From Prevotella sp. (GTDB lineage: Bacteria; Bacteroidota; Bacteroidia; Bacteroidales; Bacteroidaceae), in contig JAFZSL010000026.1 in NCBI GenBank assembly GCA_017619375.1, positions 85,355 to 149,354 on the forward strand: 64,000 nucleotides of DNA, written 5' to 3'. Below are positions 34,209 through 43,238 of this stretch, piece after piece (positions within the stretch are counted from its first letter, which is position 1; each line of letters opens with the position of its first letter). Under the pieces are notes generated by a model. That model was not told the DNA's origin. It saw nothing but the letters and a program-made list of their open reading frames with translations, and did no database searches. A program made the translations under genes and the position numbers.

Positions 34209-34241
34209 GCAAAGGTAAGATTTTATTGATATATTGACAAG
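34209..34241 (-). promoter_or_regulatory. Promoter touching the hemW start codon
   Basis: Minus strand: CTTG (34241-34238), 20 bases, TACCTTTGC (34217-34209), immediately followed by the hemW ATG (34208-34206). A box centred at -7 would put transcription within a base or two of the ATG, i.e. a leaderless mRNA. Confidence 0.5.
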
Positions 34242-34331
34242 AAAAAACACAAAATACAAGCCAACGCATCCACCTTTTTTATTGGATAATCCATAAATGT
34301 TTTTAAAGAAATGCAGTTTTAGGGGAAATAT

Positions 34332-34364
34332 TTTGGCTGTTCTTTAAAAAATGAGTACTTTTAC
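34332..34364 (+). promoter_or_regulatory. Promoter of the EF-G2 gene
   Basis: TTTG (34332-34335), 20 bases, TACTTTTAC (34356-34364), a one-base departure from TAnnTTTG. The leader would be about 47 bases. An A-rich tract lies between the elements. Confidence 0.45.
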
Positions 34365-34417
34365 ACCTCAAATTTGAAAATGAGAATATTTTCACTTAAT
34401 ATCTACCAATAACATTT

Positions 34418-36577
34418 ATGAAAGTCTATCAGACAAACGAAATCAGAAACATCGCACTCATTGGCAGTGCGGGTAGCGGCAAGACTACTCTTGCCGAGGC
34501 CATGCTTTATGAAGCAGGCATTATCAAACGTCGTGGTACCGTAGAGGCCAAGAACACCGTAAGTGACTATTTCCCTGTGGAGCAGGAATATGGATACTCC
34601 GTGTTCCCCACCGTTTTCCAATTGGAATGGAATAACAAGAAGTTGAACTTCATCGACTGTCCTGGTTCCGATGACTTCGTGGGTGGTGCCATCACCGCTC
34701 TCAACGTCACCGACCAAGCCGTCATCGTCGTCAACGGCCAGTATGGTCCCGAAGTGGGAACGATGAACAGTTTCAGGGTGACAGAGAAAATCGGCAAACC
34801 CGTGATTTTCCTGATCAACCAACTCGATCGCGAGCATTGCGATTTTGAAACTGTGATGAACAACATGCGCGAGACTTTTGGTAGCAAATGTGTCGAAGTG
34901 CAATATCCCATAGCCACTGGTCCTAACTTCAACTCAGTCATCGACGTATTGTTGATGAAGAAATACTCATGGAAGCCCGAAGGCGGAGCGCCAATCATCG
35001 AGGACATTCCTGCAGAGGAAATGGACAAGGCTGAAGAGTTGCATGCTGCTCTGATTGAAGCAGCCGCCGAGAATGACGAAACCCTTATGGAGAAATTCTT
35101 CGAAGAGGAGAGCCTTTCCGAGGATGAAATCCGTGAAGGTATTCGCAAAGGCCTCATCGCACGCAGCATGTTCCCCGTTTTCTGTGTTTGCTCCAGCAAA
35201 GACATGGGCGTTCGCAGGTTGATGGAATTCCTGGGCAACGTGGTGCCTGTGCCCACCGACATGCCAAAAGTGGCTGATACCAATGGAAACGAAATCGACA
35301 TCGACAGCAATGGTCCTGAGAGACTTTTCTTCTTCAAGACAGGTATGGAACCCCATATTGGAGAGGTGAGTTATTTCAAGGTGATGAGCGGAACTGTGAA
35401 ACAAGGTGACGACCTCAACAATGCCGATCGTGGTTCCAAGGAGCGCATGGGACAGATTTTCGCTTGCGCCGGGTCCAACCGTTTCCCCGTAGATGAGTTG
35501 AAGGCAGGAGACCTTGGATGCACCGTGAAACTCAAGGATGTGAAGACAGGAAACACCCTCAACGCCAAGGATGTGGATTCCCGCTTCGATTTCATCAAAT
35601 ACCCCAACTCCAAGTATTCTCGCGCCATCAAGGCTGCCAACGAGAGCGATACTGAGAAATTGATGGCTGCTGTTCTTAAGATGAGGCAGGAAGATCCCAC
35701 ATGGGTGGTGGAGCAAAGCAAGGAACTCAAGCAAATCCTCATTCATGGACAAGGTGAATTCCACCTCCGCACACTCAAGTGGAGATTGGAGAACAACGAG
35801 AAAATCGCTGTCATTTACGAAGAGCCGAAAATTCCTTATCGTGAGACCATCACCAAGGTGAACCGTGCTGATTATCGCCATAAGAAGCAATCAGGTGGTG
35901 CCGGACAATTCGGTGAGGTACACCTCATTGTTGAGCCTTATACCGAAGGCATGCCCGACCCGGTGGTCTACAAATTTGGAGGACAGGAGTTCAAGATGAA
36001 CATCAAGAGCCGTGAGGAAATCGACCTCGAATGGGGTGGAAAACTCGTCTTCCTCAATTCCGTGGTGGGTGGTGCCATCGACCTCCGTTTCATGCCTGCA
36101 ATCCTCAAAGGCATCATGGAACGCATGGAACAAGGACCTCTTACAGGAAGTTATGCTCGCGACGTGCGCGTCATTGTTTACGATGGCAAGATGCACTCTG
36201 TGGACTCCAACGAACTTTCCTTCATGCTTGCAGCAAGAAACGCTTTCTCCAAGGCTTTCAAAGATGCAGGACCAAAGGTGTTGGAACCCATCTACGACCT
36301 CGAAGTGCTCGTGCCTGCCGACTATATGGGCGACGTGATGGGCGACCTGCAAGGACGTCGCGCCATCATCATGGGAATGGACAGCGAGGCTGGATACCAG
36401 AAGTTGAATGCCAAGATACCTCTCAAGGAGTTGGCCAACTACAGCATCGCGTTGAGTTCAATTACTGGCGGACGTGCTTCTTTCACGACCTCGTTCTCCA
36501 GCTACGAATTGGTGCCCAACGACATCCAGCAAGAACTCATCAAGCAGCATGAGGCTGAACTTGCTGAAGAAGATTGA
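34418..36577 (+). CDS. fusA2: EF-G paralogue (EF-G2), GTPase motifs altered
   Basis: A 719-residue protein with the five-domain EF-G order. P-loop 'GSAGSGKT' (residues 16-23), domain II, domain III, domain IV with 'KKQSGGAGQFGEVHL', and domain V ('EPIYDLEVLVPADYMGDVMGDLQGRRA'). The nucleotide site departs from canonical EF-G. The 'DTPGH' motif is 'DCPGS' (80-84), so the catalytic His is Ser. Switch I lacks 'RGITI' and reads 'YGYSVFPTV'. The 'NKxD' motif is 'NQLD' (134-137). I recall that Bacteroides thetaiotaomicron has an EF-G2, induced on carbon starvation by the Cur regulator, that supports translation without GTP hydrolysis; this gene is a likely orthologue. Single gene with its own terminator. 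Confidence 0.85.
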   Translation: MKVYQTNEIRNIALIGSAGSGKTTLAEAMLYEAGIIKRRGTVEAKNTVSDYFPVEQEYGYSVFPTVFQLEWNNKKLNFIDCPGSDDFVGGAITALNVTDQAVIVVNGQYGPEVGTMNSFRVTEKIGKPVIFLINQLDREHCDFETVMNNMRETFGSKCVEVQYPIATGPNFNSVIDVLLMKKYSWKPEGGAPIIEDIPAEEMDKAEELHAALIEAAAENDETLMEKFFEEESLSEDEIREGIRKGLIARSMFPVFCVCSSKDMGVRRLMEFLGNVVPVPTDMPKVADTNGNEIDIDSNGPERLFFFKTGMEPHIGEVSYFKVMSGTVKQGDDLNNADRGSKERMGQIFACAGSNRFPVDELKAGDLGCTVKLKDVKTGNTLNAKDVDSRFDFIKYPNSKYSRAIKAANESDTEKLMAAVLKMRQEDPTWVVEQSKELKQILIHGQGEFHLRTLKWRLENNEKIAVIYEEPKIPYRETITKVNRADYRHKKQSGGAGQFGEVHLIVEPYTEGMPDPVVYKFGGQEFKMNIKSREEIDLEWGGKLVFLNSVVGGAIDLRFMPAILKGIMERMEQGPLTGSYARDVRVIVYDGKMHSVDSNELSFMLAARNAFSKAFKDAGPKVLEPIYDLEVLVPADYMGDVMGDLQGRRAIIMGMDSEAGYQKLNAKIPLKELANYSIALSSITGGRASFTTSFSSYELVPNDIQQELIKQHEAELAEED

Positions 36578-36604
36578 TGTTATCCATACCTTATTTATTT
36601 TATG

Positions 36605-36632
36605 GGGGGCGTCTTGATACGCCCCCTTTTTT
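36605..36632 (+). terminator. Terminator of the EF-G2 gene
   Basis: GGGGGCGT (36605-36612) pairs with ACGCCCCC (36619-36626), followed by TTTTTT. Confidence 0.9.
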
Positions 36633-36767
36633 ATTGTTTGCAAATTTCAACACATGATTCATCGTTGCAATGGTTGAAGGATTCCATACTCTCGTTTGAC
36701 ATTCTCTTGACATTGCCTTTCGTCGAAAAGTTTCTTCATATTCGAATAGAAAAAAGGCTGGTTCTGT

Positions 36768-36799
36768 TTTGCTCTCCGACTGTTTTTTCGTATCTTTGC
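36768..36799 (+). promoter_or_regulatory. Promoter of dnaB
   Basis: TTTG (36768-36771), exactly 19 bases, TATCTTTGC (36791-36799): a perfect -33/-7 pair. Confidence 0.75.
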
Positions 36800-36827
36800 C
36801 ATCCCTTATCATTCAAAACATACAATC

Positions 36828-38336
36828 ATGCCTAATAACAACAATAATGGCGGCCGAAAGCAAGTTGCCAACAAGACGACGGCTTTTGACCCTGGACTTG
36901 GCCACTTGCCACCACAATCTGCAGAAACGGAAAGACTTGTCCTTGGAGCGCTGATGGTGGATAAGGACGCTTTTACAGTTGTCAGCGAAATCCTCAAGCC
37001 TGAAACATTCTACGAGCCACGCAACCAGAAGGTGTTTGCCGCTATCCAAACACTCAGTGTCAACGAGCATCCTGTAGACCTCATCACAGTCACAGAACAA
37101 CTCAAAAGAGATGGGACATTGGAAGAAGCGGGAGGCCAAATGTATATCTACGACCTCACTGCACATGTGGCTTCTTCGGCACATGTGGAATATCACGCCA
37201 GAATCCTGGCACAGAAATACCTTGCCCGTGAACTCATTTCCTATGCCAGCCTCATAGAAACCGCTGCTTTCGATGAAAGCAATGACATCGAATTGGTGAT
37301 GCAAGAGGCGGAGGGCAAACTTTTCCAACTCTCACAAACCAACATGCGTCAGGACTACGTCCAAATTGACCCCATCGTGAAAAACGCCCTTGACATCATG
37401 CAGAGGGCGGCAGCCAACACAGGAGGGTTGACGGGTATCACCAGTGGATATGCCAAACTTGACGACATGACTTCTGGATGGCAGAAAAGCGACTTGATTA
37501 TCCTTGCAGGAAGGCCTGCCATGGGAAAAACATCCTTCGCACTTTCCATTGCCAAGAACATTGCAGTGGACAACAAGATTCCTACCGCATTCTTCTCCTT
37601 GGAAATGAGCAATTTGCAATTGGTCAATCGACTGATTTCCAACACTTGCGAAATAGACAGCAAAAAGGTCATGAATGGCCAATTGGATGATGCAGAGTGG
37701 AGACGACTCGACAAGAACATCAGGAAACTGGAGGGTGTGCCGCTTTACCTCGACGACACCCCGGGACTCTCTATCTTCGAGTTGAGGACGAAAGCGAGAA
37801 GGCTCGCCAGGGAGAAGAACGTGAAAATCATCATGATTGATTATCTTCAACTGATGAACGCCAGCGGGATGCGCTTCGGTAGCCGTCAAGAAGAAGTTTC
37901 CACCATCAGCCGTTCGCTGAAATCCCTTGCCAAGGAACTCGACATTCCAATCATCGCATTGTCACAGCTTAACAGGTCTGTCGAACAACGTGACAGCGAC
38001 GGGGGGAAGAGACCCCAGCTCAGCGACTTGAGAGAATCAGGTGCCATTGAACAAGATGCCGACATGGTGTTGTTCGTCCATCGTCCGGAGTATTATCACA
38101 TCTACCACGACGAGAATGGCAACGACCTCAGGGGGATGGCGCAAATCATCATAGCCAAACACAGGAAAGGTGCTGTCGGTGACGTGTTGTTGCATTTCAG
38201 AGGGCAATACACCCGTTTCGACAATCCGGAAGACGCATACATCCCACCTACAGCAGGAGGGGAAATCATAGGGTCGAGAATGAACAGCCTGCCTGACCCG
38301 TTAGGTCCGCCTCCACCACCAGAGACTCCTTTCTGA
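36828..38336 (+). CDS. dnaB: Replicative DNA helicase DnaB
   Basis: The hexameric 5'-3' helicase that unwinds DNA at the replication fork. 502 residues: a short Asn-rich leader, the N-terminal primase-interacting domain ('LPPQSAETERLVLGALMVDKDAF'), and the RecA-like domain. The latter has Walker A 'GRPAMGKTSF', H1a 'FFSLEMSNLQLVNRLI', Walker B 'KIIMIDYLQLM', and H3/H4 'PIIALSQLNRSVEQR' and 'LSDLRESGAIEQDADMV'. No intein is present, although DnaB is a frequent intein host. A C-terminal Pro-rich tail ('LGPPPPPETPF') is extra. The SGNH gene follows 31 bases on. Confidence 0.98.
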   Translation: MPNNNNNGGRKQVANKTTAFDPGLGHLPPQSAETERLVLGALMVDKDAFTVVSEILKPETFYEPRNQKVFAAIQTLSVNEHPVDLITVTEQLKRDGTLEEAGGQMYIYDLTAHVASSAHVEYHARILAQKYLARELISYASLIETAAFDESNDIELVMQEAEGKLFQLSQTNMRQDYVQIDPIVKNALDIMQRAAANTGGLTGITSGYAKLDDMTSGWQKSDLIILAGRPAMGKTSFALSIAKNIAVDNKIPTAFFSLEMSNLQLVNRLISNTCEIDSKKVMNGQLDDAEWRRLDKNIRKLEGVPLYLDDTPGLSIFELRTKARRLAREKNVKIIMIDYLQLMNASGMRFGSRQEEVSTISRSLKSLAKELDIPIIALSQLNRSVEQRDSDGGKRPQLSDLRESGAIEQDADMVLFVHRPEYYHIYHDENGNDLRGMAQIIIAKHRKGAVGDVLLHFRGQYTRFDNPEDAYIPPTAGGEIIGSRMNSLPDPLGPPPPPETPF

Positions 38337-38367
38337 AAATCATCTCCAAACAATAACACTCACAATC

Positions 38368-39039
38368 ATGAAACATTCATTCATCATCGCACTCCTCGCA
38401 CTCTTTGCAACAAGCGCATGTGCACAAAGACCCTCCATCTCGGTATTGGGTGACTCTTATTCCACTTTCGAGGGCTATGTAACACCTTCCACCAATGAGA
38501 TGTGGTATTACGAAGAGAGCGGCGACCGGACCGATGTTGACGATGTGACACAAACATGGTGGTGGCAAGTAGCCAAGCAAGGGGGCTACCGCCTCTGCGT
38601 CAACAATTCATACAGTGGAAGCACCGTGGGATATCTCGGATATGATGGGAACGACTATGCGGACCGCTCTTTCCTCACAAGAATGGACAACATTGGCAAT
38701 CCTGACATCATCCTCATCTTTGGAGCCACAAATGATAGTTGGGCAGGAGAGCCCGTGGGCGAATACAAATATGCGAATTGGAAAAAAGGGGATTTCTATA
38801 CCTTCAGACCTGCAATGGCCTATATGTTGCACCATGTCACGTGCCGGTATCCCAATGTGAAGGTATATTTCATTCTCAATTCTGAGTTGCGTGAAGACAT
38901 CACAGAGTCATGCAAGGTCATCTGCCAGCACTATGACGTGACGTGCATCGCACTTCACGACATCCATAAAATCAATGGTCACCCCTCGAAGAAAGGCATG
39001 CAAGCCATTGCGAACCAGGTGCTGGAAGCAATGAAGTAA
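38368..39039 (+). CDS. Secreted SGNH/GDSL hydrolase
   Basis: A 223-residue exported esterase-fold protein. Signal peptide 1-19 ('SACAQ'). Block I 'VLGDSYSTFEG' carries the nucleophile Ser, block III 'FGATNDSWAG' the oxyanion Asn, and block V 'DIHKINGHPSKKGMQ' the catalytic His. The family includes esterases and carbohydrate acetylesterases (CE2/CE3/CE17-like), and the substrate cannot be fixed here. The extended 'YEESGDRTDVDDVTQTWWWQV' near the active site is characteristic of Bacteroidota members of this group. It is downstream of dnaB and ends one base before the stop of the ABC-F gene, with no room for a separate terminator. Confidence 0.85.
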   Translation: MKHSFIIALLALFATSACAQRPSISVLGDSYSTFEGYVTPSTNEMWYYEESGDRTDVDDVTQTWWWQVAKQGGYRLCVNNSYSGSTVGYLGYDGNDYADRSFLTRMDNIGNPDIILIFGATNDSWAGEPVGEYKYANWKKGDFYTFRPAMAYMLHHVTCRYPNVKVYFILNSELREDITESCKVICQHYDVTCIALHDIHKINGHPSKKGMQAIANQVLEAMK

Positions 39040-39040
39040 G

Positions 39041-40807
39041 TCATTCCAGCTCGCTCAACTCCAACCACCTCATGCTCTTCTCATCAAGTTCATCGTTGAG
39101 GATGGGGAGACGCTTGCTCATCCTTGTGATGGTTTCCACATCGTTGGTGCCGCCGCAAAGCATGGCCTCTATGTTGCGTTTCTCCTCCTCCAACAATGCG
39201 ATTTCACCTTCCAATCGAGCGTATTCCATCTTCTCCTTGTAGCTCATCTTCCGCTTTTCGGCGTTATGGTAATCTCGTTTCACACGTTTTTCCACTTTCG
39301 CTTCAGAAGAATCCTCTTTTTCACTAAGGCTGCACCATTCTCGATATTGTGAATAGTTGCCCGGGAAATCCTTGATTACCCCATCGCCCTTGAACACCAA
39401 CAGGTGGTCTACTACTTTGTCCATGAAATAACGGTCGTGGCTCACCACGATTACACACCCGGGAAAGTCGGCCAGATATTCTTCCAATATCTGGAGCGTT
39501 TGGATGTCCAAATCGTTGGTGGGTTCGTCAAGCACCAGGAAATTGGGGTTTTGCATCAAAACCGTGCAAAGATACAACTTCCTTCGCTCCCCACCGCTGA
39601 GTTTGTAGACATAATTGTATTGTTGTTCTGGTGTGAATTGGAAATGTTGCAGGAATTGGGAAGCTGTGAAATGCCTGCCACCGCCAAGGTCGATGTAATC
39701 GGCGATGTCACGCACGACGTCAAGCACTTTTTGCTGCTCGTCAAACTGCAATCCCTCTTGTGAGAAATATCCGAAACGAACAGTTTCACCGATGTCGAAG
39801 CGTCCGGAATCAACGGGTTCATGTCCCAAGAGCAGTTTGAGGAAAGTGGACTTTCCTGTCCCGTTGTTTCCCACGATGCCCATCTTCTCAAAGCGTGCGA
39901 AATTATAATAGAAGTCTTTGAGCATCACCTTGTCTCCCCAAGCCTTCGACACATACTGGCACTCGAAAATCTTGCTTCCTATATACACATTGTTGGATTT
40001 CAGACGCATTTGGCGCTCTTCAATGCGTTGCTTGGCCTTCCGTTCCAGTTCATAGAATGCCTCCTCGCGATATTTGGCCTTGTGCCCCCTTGCTTGTGGT
40101 TGCCGACGCATCCATTCCAATTCACGACGATAAAGGTTGTTGGCGCGAGTGATTTCGGCGCGGGCCACCTCCAGACGATGCTGTCGCTTTTCCAGATAGT
40201 AGGCATAATTGCCACGATAGGTATAGAGCGATTGGTCATCCAGTTCGATGATCAAATCGCAAACCCGATCGAGAAAGAACCTGTCGTGGGTCACCATCAG
40301 CAACGTCCTCCTGCCCCTGGAAAGATAACTTTCCAACCATTCTATCATGTCCAGGTCGAGATGGTTGGTCGGTTCATCGAGGATGAGAAAGTCTGGGTCG
40401 GTGAGCAAGACGTTGGCCAGGGCCACTCGTTTCTGCTGTCCGCCACTCAACTGCCCCATTGGTTGGGAGAGGTCGCTGATCTTCAGTTGGGTAAGTACTT
40501 GTTTGGCACGAAGCACCTTTTCTTCATCTCCATGATGGTTGAAACAGGCATCGAGCACAGACTCCTCTGGGTCGAATTGTGGCGATTGCTCCAGGAATCC
40601 TACTTTCAAGTCTTTGCGATAGATGATTTCACCATCATCAAACCCCTCCTTGCCGGTAAGGATGGAAAGGAGGGTGGACTTTCCTACTCCGTTCTTGGCA
40701 ACGAGTCCTACACGTTGCCCTTCAGCGATGGAGAAGGAGATGTTCTCAAAGAGAGTAGTTGCCCCGAATGTCTTCGTGAGGTTCTGTACATCAAGATAGG
40801 GATTCAT
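39041..40807 (-). CDS. ABC-F ATPase (Uup-like)
   Basis: A 588-residue cytosolic protein with two ABC domains and no membrane segments. First cassette: Walker A 'AKNGVGKSTL', signature 'LSGGQQKRVALA', Walker B 'DFLILDEPTNHLD'. Second: 'GNNGTGKSTF', 'LSGGERRKLYLC', 'NFLVLDEPTNDLD'. The inter-domain linker is Arg/Lys/Glu-rich and the C-terminus carries the coiled coil typical of Uup ('RKMSYKEKMEYARLEGEIALLEEEKRNIEAML' region). ABC-F proteins act on ribosomes, and Uup also affects replication intermediates; antibiotic-resistance members look different in the linker. A TTG at 40819 overlapping the engB stop is possible, but ATG at 40807 ('MNPYLDVQNLTK') is the likely start. Last gene of the minus-strand run from lpxD. 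Confidence 0.92.
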   Translation of the reverse strand: MNPYLDVQNLTKTFGATTLFENISFSIAEGQRVGLVAKNGVGKSTLLSILTGKEGFDDGEIIYRKDLKVGFLEQSPQFDPEESVLDACFNHHGDEEKVLRAKQVLTQLKISDLSQPMGQLSGGQQKRVALANVLLTDPDFLILDEPTNHLDLDMIEWLESYLSRGRRTLLMVTHDRFFLDRVCDLIIELDDQSLYTYRGNYAYYLEKRQHRLEVARAEITRANNLYRRELEWMRRQPQARGHKAKYREEAFYELERKAKQRIEERQMRLKSNNVYIGSKIFECQYVSKAWGDKVMLKDFYYNFARFEKMGIVGNNGTGKSTFLKLLLGHEPVDSGRFDIGETVRFGYFSQEGLQFDEQQKVLDVVRDIADYIDLGGGRHFTASQFLQHFQFTPEQQYNYVYKLSGGERRKLYLCTVLMQNPNFLVLDEPTNDLDIQTLQILEEYLADFPGCVIVVSHDRYFMDKVVDHLLVFKGDGVIKDFPGNYSQYREWCSLSEKEDSSEAKVEKRVKRDYHNAEKRKMSYKEKMEYARLEGEIALLEEEKRNIEAMLCGGTNDVETITRMSKRLPILNDELDEKSMRWLELSELE

Positions 40808-40815
40808 GGCTGGGG

Positions 40816-41427
40816 TCAAGGTGTGGTGGATGTGATTTCCTTGGTGATGCTGTCGATGTAAGCAAGGATTTCTTCTCGACCTCTCTTGTTCTCACTGCTG
40901 GTGACGAAATAAGGTGGGAATTCCTCCCATGTCTCCTTCAAGACTTCAAGATATTTGTTCACATTCTCATTTGATTTCTGGAGGGATAGTTTGTCTGCTT
41001 TCGTAAACACGATGGAGAAAGGTATGCTGCTGTTTCCCAACCAGTCGATGAAATCAAGGTCTATTTTTTGAGGTTCAAGCCTGATGTCTACGAGTACGAA
41101 GACATTGGCGAGTTGTTCGCGCATGAGGATGTATGATGAGATCATGTTCTGGATTTTCTGTCTCATGCTCTTCGACCGCTTGGCGAAGCCATATCCGGGC
41201 AGATCTACGAGATACCATTCTTTGTTGATGAAGAAGTGGTTGATGAGCAGTGTCTTGCCAGGTGTGGAGGATGTCTTGGCCAATCCCTTATGGTTGCACA
41301 GCATGTTGATAAGGCTCGACTTTCCCACATTGGAACGTCCGATGAAGGCATATTCTGGCTTGTTGTCACGCGGACATTGGTCCAAAGTTGCACTACTCTG
41401 AGTGAATGTAGATGTCTTGATTTCCAT
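40816..41427 (-). CDS. engB: Ribosome biogenesis GTPase EngB (YsxC/YihA)
   Basis: A 203-residue GTPase of the TrmE-Era-EngA-EngB group, needed for late assembly of the large ribosomal subunit. G1 '[11 protein letters not shown]', G3 '[12 protein letters not shown]', G4 'FTKADK', G5 '[11 protein letters not shown]'. The N-terminal '[12 protein letters not shown]' and overall length are standard. It sits 11 bases after the PIF1-type helicase gene and is followed directly by the ABC-F gene, another ribosome-associated factor, so translation-related genes cluster at this end of the run. Confidence 0.97.
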   Translation of the reverse strand: MEIKTSTFTQSSATLDQCPRDNKPEYAFIGRSNVGKSSLINMLCNHKGLAKTSSTPGKTLLINHFFINKEWYLVDLPGYGFAKRSKSMRQKIQNMISSYILMREQLANVFVLVDIRLEPQKIDLDFIDWLGNSSIPFSIVFTKADKLSLQKSNENVNKYLEVLKETWEEFPPYFVTSSENKRGREEILAYIDSITKEITSTTP

Positions 41428-41438
41428 TTTTTGTCTTG

Positions 41439-43238
41439 TTATATAGATGTTTTTTTTCCTTTCTCCAATCTCTTGAGTCGCCGTAAAGGCTCTTGTGAGT
41501 CGGGGGAGAGTTCCAACGCCTTTTTATAGTTGGAGATGGCTGCCTCGGGCATGCCTTCTTTTTCGCAACATTTGCCCATGTAGGTGTACTCCACGGCCAA
41601 CTTCTTCAAAAAGGCTTGTTGGCGTGCACGTTCTTCCAAGAGTCTTTCGTTCTCCTTTCGCAAGGATAGCAGTTGGTTGAGTTTGCGTCGGATGAAACGT
41701 TGCTCCCGTGGCTTCTCTATGTCATACCTATGATGTATGGCCTTGAAAAAGTTGGTCATGAAACCTTCTGCGTCTCCCCGGTCAAGGGCGACGACTGCGT
41801 CATGGTATTCCTTGTCTGCCTGTGATGATTCCAAGGCGGCATTGACAAGGCGTTCGTTGTTGTAATTTCGTGAAAAGCGCACCACTTCGGAACGAACGAA
41901 GATGTCGCTCATCCTAATAGGTTCCGCCAAGCAGATGCCATCCAAGGACCGGCATCGAGACAAAGCCACATAGGTCTGCCCGCCGGCGAAAGCACCTCCC
42001 GACAAGTCGATATTCACATGGTCGAATGTCATTCCTTGGCTTTTATGCACTGTGATGGCCCATGCCAGACGGAGAGGGAATTGTATGAAACGGCCTATTT
42101 CCTCTTCTTCTATTTTCTCTTCCTTCTCGTTATAGGTGTAGCGCATGTTGCTCCAATAGTCACGGGTGACCTCGTACTCCTCGCCGTTGTCGCATAGGAC
42201 TGTGAGGATTTCCTCGTCCTCGTCGTCGGTGTCTATGGCCGTGATGGTGCCTAATGTACCATTCACCCATCGATGCTCAAAGTCATTCTTGAGGAAAATG
42301 ACTTGTGCCCCGACCTTCACATACAATTCCATCAAGGTGGGAAGGTTGCTGGATGGAAAGTCGCCCGTGAGTTCCCCATGCAGGCATGTCACATCTCCTG
42401 GCAATTTTTCAAGTTGTTGCTCATTGATGAAATCCACAGTGTCACGACGTGTGGATAGTGTGATGGACAATTCACCCTCATGGCTGGCCGGTTGTCCAAC
42501 ACGGCAATTCAATTGTGACAGTTCACCTTGTGTGATGCTGTTGGTTCGTATCCGGTCGAGCAATGTGATGAAAGTAGGGTCGTTCTGCCTGTACACCTTG
42601 GTAAGTTCGATGCTTACCAGTTGGAATTCCCTGAATACATGTGCGTCAAAAAAGAACTGGGAGGGGTAGAAAGGGCGAAGCAATTGCCTGTCCTCATCAC
42701 GGACGACGGGTTCAAGTTGGAAGATGTCTCCTACGAAAAGCATCTGCTTTCCACCGAAGGGGGTGTAATGGTTCCTGGTGTATATGCGCAGCACCTTGTC
42801 GATGAAATCGATGATGTCTGCCCTCACCATGCTGATTTCGTCGATGATGACGAGTTCCACGTCACGTATGATTTTACGCTTTGTTCCTGTGTATTTCAAT
42901 GTTTCTCGAATATTGCGCTCTGAGAAACGATTGTCGTTGGGCAGCAAGGGATGGAAAGGGATCTTGAAGAAACTATGCAATGTGCTTCCACCCACGTTGA
43001 TGGCGGCAATGCCTGTGGGAGCCAGCACCACATGCTTCTTTTTCGTTGTTGCACAGACATGCCTGAGGAAAGTGGACTTCCCCGTACCGGCTTTGCCTGT
43101 AAGAAAGAGGCTTTGATTGGTGTATTGGACAATTTGAAGTGCCTTGCCAAATTCCGGATTGTCGTTGTCTATGTTGATGATATTCTCCAAGCTGCTTTTA
43201 GTTTTGGAACAAGAATTCTTCTTCTTTCTCCGGAACAT
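41439..43238 (-). CDS. PIF1-type DNA helicase with C-terminal TPR segment
   Basis: A 599-residue superfamily 1B helicase. Walker A '[15 protein letters not shown]' (motif I, residues 46-60), '[22 protein letters not shown]' (Ia), Walker B '[10 protein letters not shown]' (II), '[13 protein letters not shown]' (III), and near the C-terminal core '[21 protein letters not shown]' with '[13 protein letters not shown]' (V/VI). The last about 80 residues form a charged helix and at least one TPR unit ('[34 protein letters not shown]'). Bacterial PIF1-like helicases unwind 5'-3' and resolve DNA secondary structure. ATG at 43238 overlaps the penicillin-binding-protein gene by 41 bases, which implies translational coupling. 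Confidence 0.88.
   Translation of the reverse strand: MFRRKKKNSCSKTKSSLENIINIDNDNPEFGKALQIVQYTNQSLFLTGKAGTGKSTFLRHVCATTKKKHVVLAPTGIAAINVGGSTLHSFFKIPFHPLLPNDNRFSERNIRETLKYTGTKRKIIRDVELVIIDEISMVRADIIDFIDKVLRIYTRNHYTPFGGKQMLFVGDIFQLEPVVRDEDRQLLRPFYPSQFFFDAHVFREFQLVSIELTKVYRQNDPTFITLLDRIRTNSITQGELSQLNCRVGQPASHEGELSITLSTRRDTVDFINEQQLEKLPGDVTCLHGELTGDFPSSNLPTLMELYVKVGAQVIFLKNDFEHRWVNGTLGTITAIDTDDEDEEILTVLCDNGEEYEVTRDYWSNMRYTYNEKEEKIEEEEIGRFIQFPLRLAWAITVHKSQGMTFDHVNIDLSGGAFAGGQTYVALSRCRSLDGICLAEPIRMSDIFVRSEVVRFSRNYNNERLVNAALESSQADKEYHDAVVALDRGDAEGFMTNFFKAIHHRYDIEKPREQRFIRRKLNQLLSLRKENERLLEERARQQAFLKKLAVEYTYMGKCCEKEGMPEAAISNYKKALELSPDSQEPLRRLKRLEKGKKTSI

Noticed and set aside
36828-38336. Intein or frameshift in dnaB
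   Set aside because: The helicase is continuous, of normal length, with all motifs in order.
40807-40819. TTG start of the ABC-F gene overlapping the engB stop
   Set aside because: ATG at 40807 gives the start expected for the family ('MNPYLDVQNL'), and TTG is a rare initiator. It cannot be excluded fully.
39821-40861. 346-codon plus-strand open frame opposite the ABC-F gene
   Set aside because: A mirror frame over two ABC cassettes, with no independent evidence of coding.
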